NCBI GenBank assembly: GCA_913061505.1
Contig: CAJXSO010000026.1
Span: forward strand, 1-38,631
Reading direction: 5' to 3'
DNA length: 38,631 nt
Origin: an uncultured Lutimaribacter sp.
GTDB taxonomy: Bacteria > Pseudomonadota > Alphaproteobacteria > Rhodobacterales > Rhodobacteraceae
Below are positions 16,643 through 26,573 of this stretch, one piece after another. Made by a program: the position numbers and the translations under genes. Position 1 is the stretch's first letter; every line of letters starts with the position of its first letter. Under the pieces are notes generated by a model. It was not told the origin of the DNA, did no database searches, and saw only the letters and a program-made list of their open reading frames with translations.

Positions 16643-17272
16643 ATGGTCAAACCAGACCCATTCGGGTTCGATATGTCCGTCAAATCGGCCAAGCAGAAAA
16701 ACCCACGCGGCCGGCGTGGGATGTCGGGCGAATTTGAAACATCGCAGCGCGTGTGCGAGCATGAGGGCTGCCGCGAGCCGGGCAAGTTTCGCGCACCCAA
16801 AGCCCCCGATGTGCTGGATGATTTTTTCTGGTTCTGCAAAGACCACGTGCGCGAATATAACCTAAAGTGGAATTTCTTTGACGGCACCACCGAGGCCGAA
16901 ATGAACGCCCAGCGTTCAAAAGACAAAGTATGGGAGCGTGAAACCAAACCCATGGGCGACCCCGAGGCGCGCGCCTGGGCGCGGCTGGGCATCGAAGACC
17001 CCCACCAGGTGCTGGGCCAAAACGCCACCCGCAACCCCGGCCGCGGCAACCCGGCGGGCCACACCCGCAAACTGCCCCCGACCGAGCGCAAAGCGATCGA
17101 TATTCTCGAGGCCAAAGACCATTGGACCAAGGCCGAGGTGCGCAAAGCCTATAAATCGCTGATCAAAGTGCTGCACCCTGATATGAACGGCGGCGATCGC
17201 AGCCAGGAAGAACAGCTGCAACAAGTGGTGTGGGCCTGGGATCAAATCAAAGACAGCCGCAACTTTAAATAA
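16643..17272 (+). CDS. J-domain (DnaJ-like) protein with N-terminal Cys/His segment
   Basis: A 209-residue protein. The C-terminal region is a J domain: a helix rich in Lys and Glu, then the invariant HPD in YKSLIKVLHPDMNGGD (about 169-184), which stimulates DnaK ATPase. The N-terminal half has C-x3-GC and FCKDH about 25 residues later (CEHEGC at about 38-43, CKDH at about 67-70), a possible small metal site. Unlike DnaJ, the J domain is at the C-terminus and there is no G/F region. Start ATG with AAGG upstream. In Rhodobacterales this gene type often precedes cobS, as here, though a functional link is not shown. Confidence 0.88.
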   Translation: MVKPDPFGFDMSVKSAKQKNPRGRRGMSGEFETSQRVCEHEGCREPGKFRAPKAPDVLDDFFWFCKDHVREYNLKWNFFDGTTEAEMNAQRSKDKVWERETKPMGDPEARAWARLGIEDPHQVLGQNATRNPGRGNPAGHTRKLPPTERKAIDILEAKDHWTKAEVRKAYKSLIKVLHPDMNGGDRSQEEQLQQVVWAWDQIKDSRNFK

Positions 17273-17409
17273 CCCCAAGACGCAAGGCACACACCCAAAG
17301 ACCCTGCGTCGCAGGGCCAGTGCGCCCCTTGCCCTTGCAACGCTGCACGTTATGGTGCACCAAACGCGGGCCGCATACGGCGGCTTTGCACAGGTAAAAG
17401 GACAATGGC

Positions 17410-18396
17410 ATGGCCGAAGCAACCCTGGAAAAAACCGCCAAACCCACCGAAGATATCTCGGTTCGCGAGGTTTTCGGCATCGATGTGGATATGACGGTAA
17501 AGGGCTTTGCCGAACGCACCGATCGCGTGCCAGAACTGGACCCCACCTATAAATTCGACCCCGACACAACGCTGGCCATTCTGGCGGGCTTTCGCAACAA
17601 CCGCCGCGTGATGATTCAGGGCTATCACGGCACCGGCAAATCCACCCATATCGAACAGGTGGCCGCGCGGTTGAACTGGCCTTGCGTGCGCGTCAACCTT
17701 GACAGCCACATCAGCCGGATCGACCTGATCGGCAAAGACGCCATCAAACTGCGCGATGGCAAGCAGGTCACAGAATTTCACGAAGGCATCCTGCCCTGGG
17801 CGCTGCGCAACCCCGTGGCAATTGTGTTTGACGAATATGATGCCGGCCGCGCCGATGTGATGTTTGTGATCCAGCGCGTGTTGGAACATGACGGCAAGCT
17901 GACGCTGCTGGACCAAAACGAGATTATCACGCCAAACCCCAATTTCCGCCTGTTTGCCACCGCCAACACCGTGGGCCTGGGCGATACAACGGGCCTGTAT
18001 CACGGCGTGCAGCAGATCAACCAAGCGCAGATGGACCGCTGGAGCCTGGTTGCCACGCTGAACTATCTCAGCCATGACGCGGAAACCAACATCGTTTTGT
18101 CCAAAAACCCCCATTACAACACCGAAGCCGGGCGCAAGCAGATCAGCCAGATGGTGCATTTGGCAGGGCTGACGCGCACCGCCTTTATGAATGGCGATCT
18201 GTCCACAGTGATGAGCCCCCGCACGGTGATCAACTGGGCCCAAAACGCCGAGATTTTCCGCAGCACCGGCTACGCCTTCCGCCTGTCATTCCTGAACAAA
18301 TGCGACGAGCTGGAACGCCAGACAGTGGCCGAATTCTACCAGCGCTGCTTTGACGAGGAACTGCCCGAAAGCGCGGCAAGCCAATCCTTGGGCTAA
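17410..18396 (+). CDS. cobS: Cobaltochelatase subunit CobS
   Basis: AAA+ ATPase subunit of the aerobic CobNST cobaltochelatase, which inserts Co2+ into hydrogenobyrinate a,c-diamide. It has 328 residues, with Walker [10 protein letters not shown] (71-79), Walker [12 protein letters not shown] (about 136-146) and the sensor-type motif [11 protein letters not shown]. Start ATG with AAAGGA upstream. It is followed by an intrinsic terminator and a small secreted-protein gene before cobT, so the two chelatase genes may not share all transcripts. No cobN is present in the window. A cobalamin riboswitch was looked for upstream and not seen. Confidence 0.96.
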   Translation: MAEATLEKTAKPTEDISVREVFGIDVDMTVKGFAERTDRVPELDPTYKFDPDTTLAILAGFRNNRRVMIQGYHGTGKSTHIEQVAARLNWPCVRVNLDSHISRIDLIGKDAIKLRDGKQVTEFHEGILPWALRNPVAIVFDEYDAGRADVMFVIQRVLEHDGKLTLLDQNEIITPNPNFRLFATANTVGLGDTTGLYHGVQQINQAQMDRWSLVATLNYLSHDAETNIVLSKNPHYNTEAGRKQISQMVHLAGLTRTAFMNGDLSTVMSPRTVINWAQNAEIFRSTGYAFRLSFLNKCDELERQTVAEFYQRCFDEELPESAASQSLG

Positions 18397-18426
18397 AGGG
18401 CGTTTGGCACCGGCAAAACAGGTTGA

Positions 18427-18451
18427 GGGCTGCCCTTGGGCGGCCCTTTTT
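18427..18451 (+). terminator. Intrinsic terminator after cobS
   Basis: GGGCTGCCC and GGGCGGCCC pair (nine pairs, one G-U) around a two-base turn (in practice a slightly shorter stem), followed by TTTTT. It starts 31 bases after the cobS stop and lies between cobS and cobT. Confidence 0.75.
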
Positions 18452-18533
18452 CTTTGGCCCGTCCAGGCCCAATAGCTAAAAGTTTTCAAACTGCCCACTT
18501 GTCAGGCGTAAATTTGCCCATAAAGATAGATTT

Positions 18534-18944
18534 ATGGGCGGTTTAAAAACATATCTTGCCATGCTTGCGCTGCTTGGCGCACAGATCGGGGCAGCCCCTG
18601 CATGGGCCGGCGGCGGCACGGCCTACCAGCAATTTGCCACCTGTGCGGGGCGCCTTTCCGCTGAAATCGAGCATCTTTGGCTATTGCCCGGCCCCGACGC
18701 ACAGGCCCACGCAGGCCAAATCGCCAAAAGGCAAGCGCAGCGCGACGCCATGGTGCAGCTGATGCAGGCCTTGGCCCCCGCGGCAAAGCCACAGGCGGGA
18801 ATGGCGGCCAGGCTGAATGCAAAATTTGCCCATAAGGCCCTGCTGACGCGGGCAACCTTTAACCCCAACACGCGCGATGCCCGATTGGCCCGCACAGCCG
18901 CCCATCGCGCCGTGGCAGGGTGCACAGCGCTGCTTTTGTCTTAA
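18534..18944 (+). CDS. Small secreted protein of unknown function
   Basis: 136 residues. The N-terminus is a clear Sec signal peptide: Lys at 5, a hydrophobic core (about 6-20) and a likely AWA cleavage site near residue 25. The mature part of about 111 residues is helical, rich in Ala, with one Cys near the start (FATCAGRL) and one near the end (VAGCTALL), which suggests a disulfide in the periplasm. I do not recognise a family. It sits between cobS and cobT behind a terminator; nothing in the sequence links it to cobalt chelation. Confidence 0.7.
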   Translation: MGGLKTYLAMLALLGAQIGAAPAWAGGGTAYQQFATCAGRLSAEIEHLWLLPGPDAQAHAGQIAKRQAQRDAMVQLMQALAPAAKPQAGMAARLNAKFAHKALLTRATFNPNTRDARLARTAAHRAVAGCTALLLS

Positions 18945-19010
18945 TGCCGCAACGGCACGGGCCGCGCGATCAGGCTTGCGGGGGCGCGGAATGGGTGCTT
19001 AAACAGGGCC

Positions 19011-20885
19011 ATGAGCAAGCCAAACGACAACCCCGCTGATCCGTTCAAAAAGGCCCTGTCCGAAGCGACAAAGGTTATGGCGAACGATCCCGAGCTGACT
19101 GTCAGCTACTCGGTCGACCCGTCGGGGCTGGCCGGTGATCAAATGCGCCTGCCGCAAGTCAGCCGCCGGATGACCCGCGACGAGGTGCTTTTGGCACGCG
19201 GCACAGCCGATGCGCTGGCCATGCATCGCCGCTATCACGACGAGGGCGTGCATGCGCGCTATCGCCCAGCCGGGCGCATGGCGCAAGATCTATACGAGGC
19301 CATGGAAACCGCCCGCTGCGAGGCCATGGGCGCACGCGACATGCCCGGCACAGCCGGCAATATCGATGCCAAAATTTCGGCAGAGGCCACAAAGCTGGGC
19401 TATGAACAGATCAGCCAGGCCTCGGATGCGCCGCTGGCCACTGCTGCGGGCTATCTGATCCGCCACCTGGCCACGGGCCGCGCCCTGCCCGCGGGGGCCG
19501 ATAATGTGATGCAGCTGTGGCGTGGGTTTATCGAAGAACAGGCCGCCGAAACGCTGGAAAACCTGAACGACCGGCTGGCCAATCAAACCGAATTTGCCCG
19601 CTTTGCCCGCCAGATCATCGAAGATCTGGGCTATGGCGACCAGCTGGGCGATGACCCCGACGCGCCCGACGACGATCAAGACGATACAGAAGACAGCGCC
19701 GAAGACGACGAACAGCCCGACAGCACCGGCCAAGACGACGATCAAAACGACGAGGCCGACGCCACGCCTGAGCAATCGCAAGAAGACAGCCAAGATGCGG
19801 CGCAGGCCCAGATCTCGACCGATGATCTGGCCGAAGACGAGATGAGCGAGGAAACCGAGCTGCCCGAAGGCGAGGCCCCGCTGGAACCGCCGCCGCCCCC
19901 CCCCGCCTCGGAGGCCGACCCGAATTACCGCGTCTTCAACGACAGTTTCGACGAGGAAATCGCCGCAGAAGAGCTGGCCGACCCGGCCGAGCTGGAACGC
20001 CTGCGCGCCTATCTTGACCAGCAGCTAGAGCCGCTGAAAGGCGCAGTGGGCCGGCTGGCCAACAAGCTGCAGCGCCGCTTGCAGGCCCAACAAAACCGCA
20101 GCTGGCTGTTTGACATGGAAGAGGGCATTTTGGATGCAGGCCGCCTGGCGCGCGTTGTGGCCAACCCGACCACGCCGCTCAGCTTCAAGATCGAAAAAGA
20201 CACCGAATTCCGCGATACGGTGGTCACGCTGCTGCTCGATAACTCTGGCTCGATGCGCGGGCGCCCCATCTCGATTGCGGCCATCTGCGCCGATGTTTTG
20301 GCGCGCACGCTGGAACGCTGCGATGTGAAAGTGGAAATCTTGGGCTTTACAACCCGTGCCTGGAAAGGTGGCCAAAGCCGCGAAAAATGGCTGGCCGATG
20401 GGCGCGTGCAGCAACCCGGCCGCCTGAACGATCTGCGCCACATCATCTATAAATCCGCCGATGCGCCCTGGCGCCGCGTGCGCCCAAACCTTGGGCTGAT
20501 GATGAAAGAAGGGCTGCTGAAAGAAAACATCGACGGCGAGGCGCTGGAATGGGCGCACCGGCGCATGCTGGCACGCAGCGAAGCGCGCAAGATTTTGATG
20601 GTGATTTCCGATGGCGCCCCGGTGGATGACAGCACTTTGTCGGTGAACCCCGCGAATTATCTGGAAAAACACCTGCGCGACGTGATCGCCATGGTGGAAC
20701 GGCGCAAAGCGGTCGAGCTGATGGCCATCGGCATTGGCCACGATGTCACCCGCTATTACAGCCGCGCAGTTACCATCACCGATGTCGAACAGCTGGCAGG
20801 CGCCATGACCGAACAGTTGGCCGCGCTGTTTGACAAAGACCCGCGCGCACGGGCGCGGTTTAGCGGGATGAAACGGGCGGGCTAG
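19011..20885 (+). CDS. cobT: Cobaltochelatase subunit CobT
   Basis: VWA-domain partner of CobS in the aerobic cobaltochelatase. 624 residues in three parts: an N-terminal helical domain (1 to about 200), a strongly acidic Asp/Glu/Gln linker (about 215-310, ending in a run of prolines) and a C-terminal von Willebrand A domain. That domain has the metal-ion-dependent adhesion site DNSGSM (D410, S412, S414), and [10 protein letters not shown] later in the domain is a second conserved loop. CobT normally forms a ring complex with CobS. The gene is 614 bases downstream of cobS. Confidence 0.95.
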   Translation: MSKPNDNPADPFKKALSEATKVMANDPELTVSYSVDPSGLAGDQMRLPQVSRRMTRDEVLLARGTADALAMHRRYHDEGVHARYRPAGRMAQDLYEAMETARCEAMGARDMPGTAGNIDAKISAEATKLGYEQISQASDAPLATAAGYLIRHLATGRALPAGADNVMQLWRGFIEEQAAETLENLNDRLANQTEFARFARQIIEDLGYGDQLGDDPDAPDDDQDDTEDSAEDDEQPDSTGQDDDQNDEADATPEQSQEDSQDAAQAQISTDDLAEDEMSEETELPEGEAPLEPPPPPPASEADPNYRVFNDSFDEEIAAEELADPAELERLRAYLDQQLEPLKGAVGRLANKLQRRLQAQQNRSWLFDMEEGILDAGRLARVVANPTTPLSFKIEKDTEFRDTVVTLLLDNSGSMRGRPISIAAICADVLARTLERCDVKVEILGFTTRAWKGGQSREKWLADGRVQQPGRLNDLRHIIYKSADAPWRRVRPNLGLMMKEGLLKENIDGEALEWAHRRMLARSEARKILMVISDGAPVDDSTLSVNPANYLEKHLRDVIAMVERRKAVELMAIGIGHDVTRYYSRAVTITDVEQLAGAMTEQLAALFDKDPRARARFSGMKRAG

Positions 20886-21087
20886 GCGGCTTAGATCTGC
20901 GTCACATGTGCTGCTCTGCGCGCCGGCAAGTGGGCGCTGCAGTGCCACATACCGGGCCATGCCGTGGCGGGTATCATTACCCGGGGCCTGGATCTTGGCA
21001 TAAGCCTGCAGGCTTTGGCCCAATGCCCCCTTGCGCCCGGGCGCGCGCTGCGCCCTTATGGGCAAAACGCAATGCACGAGGCCCGCG

Positions 21088-22890
21088 ATGTTCCAACAGT
21101 TTCATGAAACCGCCAGCCCCGATCAGGGCCCTGCCCGCCTGCAAGCGCTGCGCGCCGTGATGCAGGCGCAGGGGCTGGCCGGGGTTTTGGTGCCCCGCGC
21201 AGATGCCCATCAGGGCGAATATGTGGCCGATCACGACGCAAGGCTGGCCTGGCTGACAGGCTTTACCGGATCTGCCGGGTTTTGCATTGCCTTGGCAGAT
21301 GTGGCGGGCGTGTTTATCGACGGGCGCTATCGCACCCAGGTCAAGGGGCAGGTTGCGCTGTCGCATTTCACCCCTGTGCCCTGGCCCGAAACCCAACCTG
21401 CCCAGTGGCTGCGCCAGCACCTGCCCCAGGGCGGCGAGGTTGGCTTTGACCCTTGGCTGCACACGCCCGACCAAATTGCCCAAATCAACGCCGGCCTGCA
21501 GGGCAGCGGCATTAGCTTGCGCCCAATTGCCAACCCGGTTGATGCCATCTGGCCCGATCAGCCCGCCCCGCCGGCCGGGCCAATCACCCCCTATCCGCAG
21601 GCCCTGGCAGGCGAGGCGCATGGCGATAAAATGGCGCGTTTGGGCGCCGCCTTGCAACAGGCCGGCCAAAGCGCTGCGGTGATCACCCTGCCCGACAGTC
21701 TGGCATGGCTGTTCAATATCCGCGGCGCCGATATCCCGCGCAATCCCATTCCGCATGGCTTTGCCATTCTCAGCAGCGCGGGCGAGGCGCAGCTTTTTGT
21801 CGACCCGCGCAAAACCAGCCCCGCATTGGTTGCGCATCTGGGCGCAAACGTGGCCTTGCGCGACGTGGGCGAATTTGGCCCAGCGCTGCAAGCCCTGACA
21901 GGCACCGTGCGCGTCGATCATGCCACCGCCCCGTGCTGGGTGCTGGAGCAGCTTGATCAGGCCGGCGTGGCGCATGTGGCGGGCCAAGACCCGTGCATTT
22001 TGCCCAAAGCCACCAAAACCGCCGCCGAAATTGCCGCCACCCGCGAGGCACATTTGCGCGATGGCGCCGCAATGTGCGAATTTCTGTGCTGGTTCGATGC
22101 CCAGCCCCATGGCAGCCTGTCCGAGATCGATGTGGTCAGCGCGCTCGAGGGGTTTCGCCGCGCCTCGAATGCCTTGTTGGATATCAGCTTTGACACGATC
22201 GCAGGCACCGGGCCGCATGGCGCCATCATGCATTACCGCGTGACCGAAAAGACCAACCGTAGCTTGGCACCGGGCGATTTGATTGTGCTCGATTCGGGCG
22301 GGCAATATCTGGATGGCACCACCGATATCACCCGCACCCTACCCGTGGGCGAGGTGGCACTAGAGCCGCGCCAATGCTTTACACGGGTGCTGAAAGGCAT
22401 GATCGCGATATCGCGCCTGCGCTTTCCACGCGGGCTGGCGGGGCGCGATCTGGATGCGATTGCCCGCTATCCGCTATGGGTGGCGGGGCAAGATTTTGAC
22501 CATGGCACAGGCCATGGCGTGGGCGTTTACATGTGCGTGCACGAGGGCCCACAACGGCTGTCACGCATATCCGAGGTGGCGCTGCAGCCCGGCATGATTT
22601 TATCGAACGAGCCCGGCTACTACCGCGAAGGGGCTTTTGGCATTCGCCTTGAAAACTTGATCGTGGTGCAGCCTGCGGGGGATTTGCCCGGCGCCGACCC
22701 GCGCCCGATGTATGATTTTGAAACCCTCACGTTTGTGCCCATCGATCGGCGGCTGATTTGCGCCGATATGCTGGATCAGGGCGAACGCGACTGGCTAAAC
22801 CAGTATCACGCTGCCTGCCGCGACAAACTCGGGCCTCGCCTCGGCGCGCAGACACGGGTATGGTTGGAACAGGCAACCGCACCCGTTTGA
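21088..22890 (+). CDS. M24B-family aminopeptidase P (Xaa-Pro aminopeptidase)
   Basis: Cytosolic dimetal peptidase that removes an N-terminal residue before proline. 600 residues: two creatinase-like N-terminal domains, then a pita-bread catalytic domain. The metal ligands are in the expected order: D402 (LDSGGQY), D413 (TTDITR), H476 (GTGHGVG), a Glu in SNEPGYY and a Glu in RLENL. The length of about 600 matches the long eukaryote-like aminopeptidase P group common in alphaproteobacteria, rather than the 440-residue PepP. Start ATG 21088 with GAGG 6 bases upstream; the open frame reaches back to 21031. Confidence 0.92.
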   Translation: MFQQFHETASPDQGPARLQALRAVMQAQGLAGVLVPRADAHQGEYVADHDARLAWLTGFTGSAGFCIALADVAGVFIDGRYRTQVKGQVALSHFTPVPWPETQPAQWLRQHLPQGGEVGFDPWLHTPDQIAQINAGLQGSGISLRPIANPVDAIWPDQPAPPAGPITPYPQALAGEAHGDKMARLGAALQQAGQSAAVITLPDSLAWLFNIRGADIPRNPIPHGFAILSSAGEAQLFVDPRKTSPALVAHLGANVALRDVGEFGPALQALTGTVRVDHATAPCWVLEQLDQAGVAHVAGQDPCILPKATKTAAEIAATREAHLRDGAAMCEFLCWFDAQPHGSLSEIDVVSALEGFRRASNALLDISFDTIAGTGPHGAIMHYRVTEKTNRSLAPGDLIVLDSGGQYLDGTTDITRTLPVGEVALEPRQCFTRVLKGMIAISRLRFPRGLAGRDLDAIARYPLWVAGQDFDHGTGHGVGVYMCVHEGPQRLSRISEVALQPGMILSNEPGYYREGAFGIRLENLIVVQPAGDLPGADPRPMYDFETLTFVPIDRRLICADMLDQGERDWLNQYHAACRDKLGPRLGAQTRVWLEQATAPV

Positions 22891-22954
22891 TCGCTTGGTG
22901 ACATGAAACCGTCATCAACCGCCGGGATAAAAGCAAAAATATTCGAGGGAAAGA

Positions 22955-23296
22955 ATGACGGATATCAAAATCCACAAGGCCGAAGGGACATGGGTTGTGC
23001 GCGCAGGCGGCGCGGTATTGGGCGAATCTGATGCCGCGCTAGAGCTGGTCGAGGACGGCCACACACCGGTGATCTATTTTCCGCAATCCGATGTCGCCAT
23101 GGCGTTTTTAGATCCATCTGATCAGCGCACCACCTGCCCGTTCAAGGGCGAGGCGCGGTATTTCTCGATTGTTACGAAAAGCACAACCCTGACCAATGCC
23201 GCCTGGTGCTATGACACCCCGAACGAGGCCGTTTCGCGCATTGCGGGCCATATTGCCTTTTACACATCGGCTGCAGTGGCGGTTGAACGCGTTTAA
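22955..23296 (+). CDS. DUF427 domain protein
   Basis: A 113-residue single-domain protein of the DUF427 family, recognised by GTWVVRAGGAVLGES (about 11-25), PVIYFPQSDV (about 38-47), CPFKGEARYFSI and a late AWCYDTPNEAVSRIAGHIAFY. These proteins fold as a small beta-barrel; the biochemical role is unknown. The start has GAGGGAAAG 1-2 bases upstream, a strong ribosome site. It lies 64 bases behind the aminopeptidase gene and could be co-transcribed. Confidence 0.88.
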   Translation: MTDIKIHKAEGTWVVRAGGAVLGESDAALELVEDGHTPVIYFPQSDVAMAFLDPSDQRTTCPFKGEARYFSIVTKSTTLTNAAWCYDTPNEAVSRIAGHIAFYTSAAVAVERV

Positions 23297-23365
23297 GGGG
23301 CAGGCTTGCACGGCAGTATCAGGGCGCGCGCAGGGTTCGGCAGGGCCAGGCGCGCCCCTTACGCT

Positions 23366-25036
23366 TTAGCTGTGTTCTTCCGCGGCGGTGGCCGCCAAGG
23401 CGCGATTATAAGTGCGCAACGCATCCACATGCAGCAACACCCCCAACAGCTGTGGCCCCTCGGCCGCCAGTGTGACCACCGGCAAATGCGGCACGCCGGC
23501 ACGCTCGAACAGCGGCATTGCCTCTTCCAGCGTGGCGTTGAAATCGATCATGATACCGTCTTCGATCATCTCGTCGCAGCTGTTTTGCGCTGGAAAGCCC
23601 GGCTGATCTGCGGTGCGCATCAAAGTGCCTGCGCGAAACATCGACAGCAAATAGGCCTGTGGCCCCGCCGCCAGATGGATATTGCGCCGCTCAAGCTGGG
23701 TTAAAAAGAACGACCGATCCACGATGCGCGAGGCGATGGCGGTGGAAAGCGACACGCTGACCATCACCGCAAGGCCCGTTTGCCAATCGCCCGTCAATTC
23801 AAACACAATCAACGTGGTGGAAATGGGCGCCCCCAGCACAGCCGCCGCCACAGCCCCCATGCCAGCCAGGGCATAAAGCGTATGCGCCCCCGATACATTG
23901 GGAAAAACCGAGGTGGCAATCAGCCCAAAGGTAAGCCCGGTGAGCGCCCCCACCATCAACGAGGGCGAAAACACCCCGCCCCCCATGCGCCCCCCAATCG
24001 TGATGGCCACCGCCGCCACCTTGAGCACCGCAAAAACCAAGGCCTCGTGCAGCAGCAGCTTGCCCGTCAGCGCCGCCGATGTTGTTTCATATCCAACGCC
24101 GATAATATGGGGAAAGAAAATGGCCAAAGCCCCCAGCATCGCACCTGCACAGACAGGGCGCAGCCAGCGGGGCATGCCGCTGCGGGCCTGTATCTCGTTG
24201 CCCATATCCTCGGCAAAAAAGATGCCCCGCATCATCACCACCGCCACCACACCGCAGACCGCGCCCAAGATCAAAAATGCCGGCAGTTCCTGATAAAATC
24301 GCAGCGTGTTCGTCACCGGCAAGGCAAATTCGGTGACATTGCCAAATTCCAGCCGGTTGATCACCGTGCCCGCCACGCTGGCAATCACAATCGGGGCGAA
24401 GGCATGCACCGCGAAATGGCGCAATACCACCTCGAGGGCAAACAAGGCCCCGGCAATCGGGGCGTTGAAACTGGCCGAAACCGCAGCCGCCACCGCGCAG
24501 CCCAGCAAATCGCGCCCGGTGATCCCATCGGCATGGATCCATTTGCTGACCCAGGTGGAAATCACCGCAGCCAAATGCACCACCGGGCCCTCGCGCCCAG
24601 ATGAGCCACCCGAGCCCAAGGTGATCAGCGACGCCGCCGCCGAGGCCAGCCCCGCCGTCACCTCGACCCGGCCATCGCGCATGGCGGCGCCTTCGATAAC
24701 ATCGCTGACGCTGCGCACGCGGCCATCGGGGGTGAAAAAATGCAAGATCAGCCCAACAATCAGCCCGCCCGCCATGGGAATAGCCAAGATCCAATACCAA
24801 GGCAGGCTTTGGGCAAAGCTGTGCAAATGCGCCGTGTCTTCGGTGCCGTAAAGAACCGCCTGCAGCGCATCGATACCTTTGCGGAAAAACAGCGCGCCAA
24901 ACCCCGCGGCAATGCCGATCAAAAGCGCGATAAACCAAAACTGCACCTTTGATGGCCCCTGGCGTAGCATCACCCGCCAGCCCAGCAGCAGCGCCGCCAG
25001 CAAACGCGCCCATTGTTCGGTCAGAAATTGCTGCAC
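23366..25036 (-). CDS. CLC-family chloride channel/transporter with short C-terminal CBS region
   Basis: Integral membrane CLC protein of 556 residues with many hydrophobic segments. The anion-pathway signatures are GSGGSSGREGP (141-151, gating glutamate E149) and GGGVFSPS (GxFxP motif, around 355). After helix H, SFNAPIAGALFALEVV ends with E202 followed by V203, where the proton-path glutamate of E. coli ClC-ec1 (E203) would be. About 70 cytoplasmic residues at the C-terminus resemble one CBS module (DEMIEDGIMIDFNATLEEA, then VPHLPVV). The start is GTG with an AAGAGG site. It is divergent from the FAD dehydrogenase. Confidence 0.92.
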   Translation of the reverse strand: MQQFLTEQWARLLAALLLGWRVMLRQGPSKVQFWFIALLIGIAAGFGALFFRKGIDALQAVLYGTEDTAHLHSFAQSLPWYWILAIPMAGGLIVGLILHFFTPDGRVRSVSDVIEGAAMRDGRVEVTAGLASAAASLITLGSGGSSGREGPVVHLAAVISTWVSKWIHADGITGRDLLGCAVAAAVSASFNAPIAGALFALEVVLRHFAVHAFAPIVIASVAGTVINRLEFGNVTEFALPVTNTLRFYQELPAFLILGAVCGVVAVVMMRGIFFAEDMGNEIQARSGMPRWLRPVCAGAMLGALAIFFPHIIGVGYETTSAALTGKLLLHEALVFAVLKVAAVAITIGGRMGGGVFSPSLMVGALTGLTFGLIATSVFPNVSGAHTLYALAGMGAVAAAVLGAPISTTLIVFELTGDWQTGLAVMVSVSLSTAIASRIVDRSFFLTQLERRNIHLAAGPQAYLLSMFRAGTLMRTADQPGFPAQNSCDEMIEDGIMIDFNATLEEAMPLFERAGVPHLPVVTLAAEGPQLLGVLLHVDALRTYNRALAATAAEEHS

Positions 25037-25112
25037 GCGCCTCTTTCCCCTGTTACTGCCGTGGCATACCCTGCCTTACACACCCGGCCCCACCGGAAAA
25101 AGGATACACCAG

Positions 25113-26498
25113 ATGACTGTTCAGGCCGCGCTAGACGAATTGCAGCTATTGTTAGGCGATCGTTTGTCCCGCTCCAAGAGCGAACTGGACCAACATGCCA
25201 CATCAGAAACCTATTTCCCCCCCGCCCCGCCAGATGCCGTGGCCTTTCCGCAGACAACCCAAGAGGTCAGCGCCTTGATGCAAATCTGCGCGCGCGCGCA
25301 ATGCCCGGTGGTGGGCTGGGGCGCGGGCACCTCGCTTGAGGGGCAGGCACAGGCGTTTTCCGGCGGTGTGGTGGTCGATTTCCGCCTGATGAACAAGGTT
25401 TTGGCCATATCCGCCGAAGACATGGATGTGCGCGTTCAGCCCGGGTTGACGCGCGAGGCGCTGAACGAAGAATTGCGCGCCACGGGGCTGTTTTTTCCGG
25501 TTGATCCCGGGGCCAATGCCAGCCTGGGCGGCATGGCCATGACCCGCGCCAGCGGCACAACCGCGGTGCGCTATGGCACGATGCGCGACAATGTCATGGG
25601 GCTAGAGGTGGTGCTGGCCGATGGCCGGGTGATCCGCACCGGCACAAGGGCGCGCAAATCCAGCGCAGGCTATGATCTGACAGGCTTGATGGTGGGCTCG
25701 GAGGGCACATTGGGCCTGGTCACCGAACTGACGCTGCGCCTGCAAGGCCAGCCCGAAGCCATCACCGCCGCTGTTTGTGCCTTTGATGGCATGAACGGGG
25801 CTGTGCAAACCGTGATTGAGACCATTCAAATGGGCATACCGATGGCGCGGATCGAGTTTGTTGATGCTGCGATGGTGAGTATTTTTAACAAGGTGAATGG
25901 GGCCAGCCTGCCGCAAGGGCCGCATTTGATGGTGGAATTTCACGGATCTCAGGCGGGGGTGCGCGAACAGGCCGAAAGCTTTGGCGCCATTGCCAAAACC
26001 CATGGCGCGGCCGGGTTTGACTGGGCCATCCGCCCCGAGGACCGCACGCGCCTGTGGGACATGCGCCACCGCGCGCATTGGTCAACCCTGGCCCATGCAC
26101 CGGGCAAACGCGCCTTGGTGACAGATATTTGCGTGCCCATCTCGCGCCTGGCGCAAGCCGTAGAGGAAACCGCGGCCGATATTGCCGCCAGCATCGTGAC
26201 CGGGCCCATTTTGGGCCATGTGGGCGATGGCAATTTCCATGCAATCTTGCTGTTTGATCCAAACACCCCGGCAGAGCTGGCAGCAGTTAAGGCGCTGTCG
26301 CACCGGATGGTAGAGCGCGCATTGGCCATGGGGGGCACAGCCACGGGCGAGCATGGCATTGGCATTGGCAAAACCGCCTATATGCAGGCCGAACATGGCG
26401 CCGGCTGGCAGGTGATGGGGGCGCTGAAAGCGGCGCTGGATCCGGCGGGCATTTTAAACCCGGGCAAGCTGGTGCCTGCACCCGATATGGGCGCATAA
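25113..26498 (+). CDS. FAD-binding dehydrogenase, D-lactate dehydrogenase (cytochrome)/GlcD family
   Basis: 461 residues of the VAO/PCMH superfamily. The N-terminal FAD-binding domain has VVGWGAGTSLEGQA (about 66-79) and the FAD-pocket segment PVDPGANASLGGMAMTRASG (about 130-149). The C-terminal domain shows HVGDGNFH (about 369-376) and GTATGEHGIGIGK (about 407-419), the pattern of Dld and glycolate oxidase GlcD. It oxidises a D-2-hydroxy acid and passes electrons to the respiratory chain; D-lactate is the likeliest substrate because no glcE or glcF gene is adjacent. The ATG at 25113 has AAAAAGGA 8 bases before it. Confidence 0.9.
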   Translation: MTVQAALDELQLLLGDRLSRSKSELDQHATSETYFPPAPPDAVAFPQTTQEVSALMQICARAQCPVVGWGAGTSLEGQAQAFSGGVVVDFRLMNKVLAISAEDMDVRVQPGLTREALNEELRATGLFFPVDPGANASLGGMAMTRASGTTAVRYGTMRDNVMGLEVVLADGRVIRTGTRARKSSAGYDLTGLMVGSEGTLGLVTELTLRLQGQPEAITAAVCAFDGMNGAVQTVIETIQMGIPMARIEFVDAAMVSIFNKVNGASLPQGPHLMVEFHGSQAGVREQAESFGAIAKTHGAAGFDWAIRPEDRTRLWDMRHRAHWSTLAHAPGKRALVTDICVPISRLAQAVEETAADIAASIVTGPILGHVGDGNFHAILLFDPNTPAELAAVKALSHRMVERALAMGGTATGEHGIGIGKTAYMQAEHGAGWQVMGALKAALDPAGILNPGKLVPAPDMGA

Positions 26499-26573
26499 GC
26501 CGCGCCTTCTGGCTTTCCCTTGGCGCGTGAATTCGCTAAGTCAGCCGGCAACAGCCGGATGACGAGGTGCCCC

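Noticed and set aside
17273-17409. Cobalamin riboswitch upstream of cobS
   Set aside because: The 137-base gap is too short and no B12-box-like sequence is visible; only a small CCCTG/CAGGG hairpin is present.
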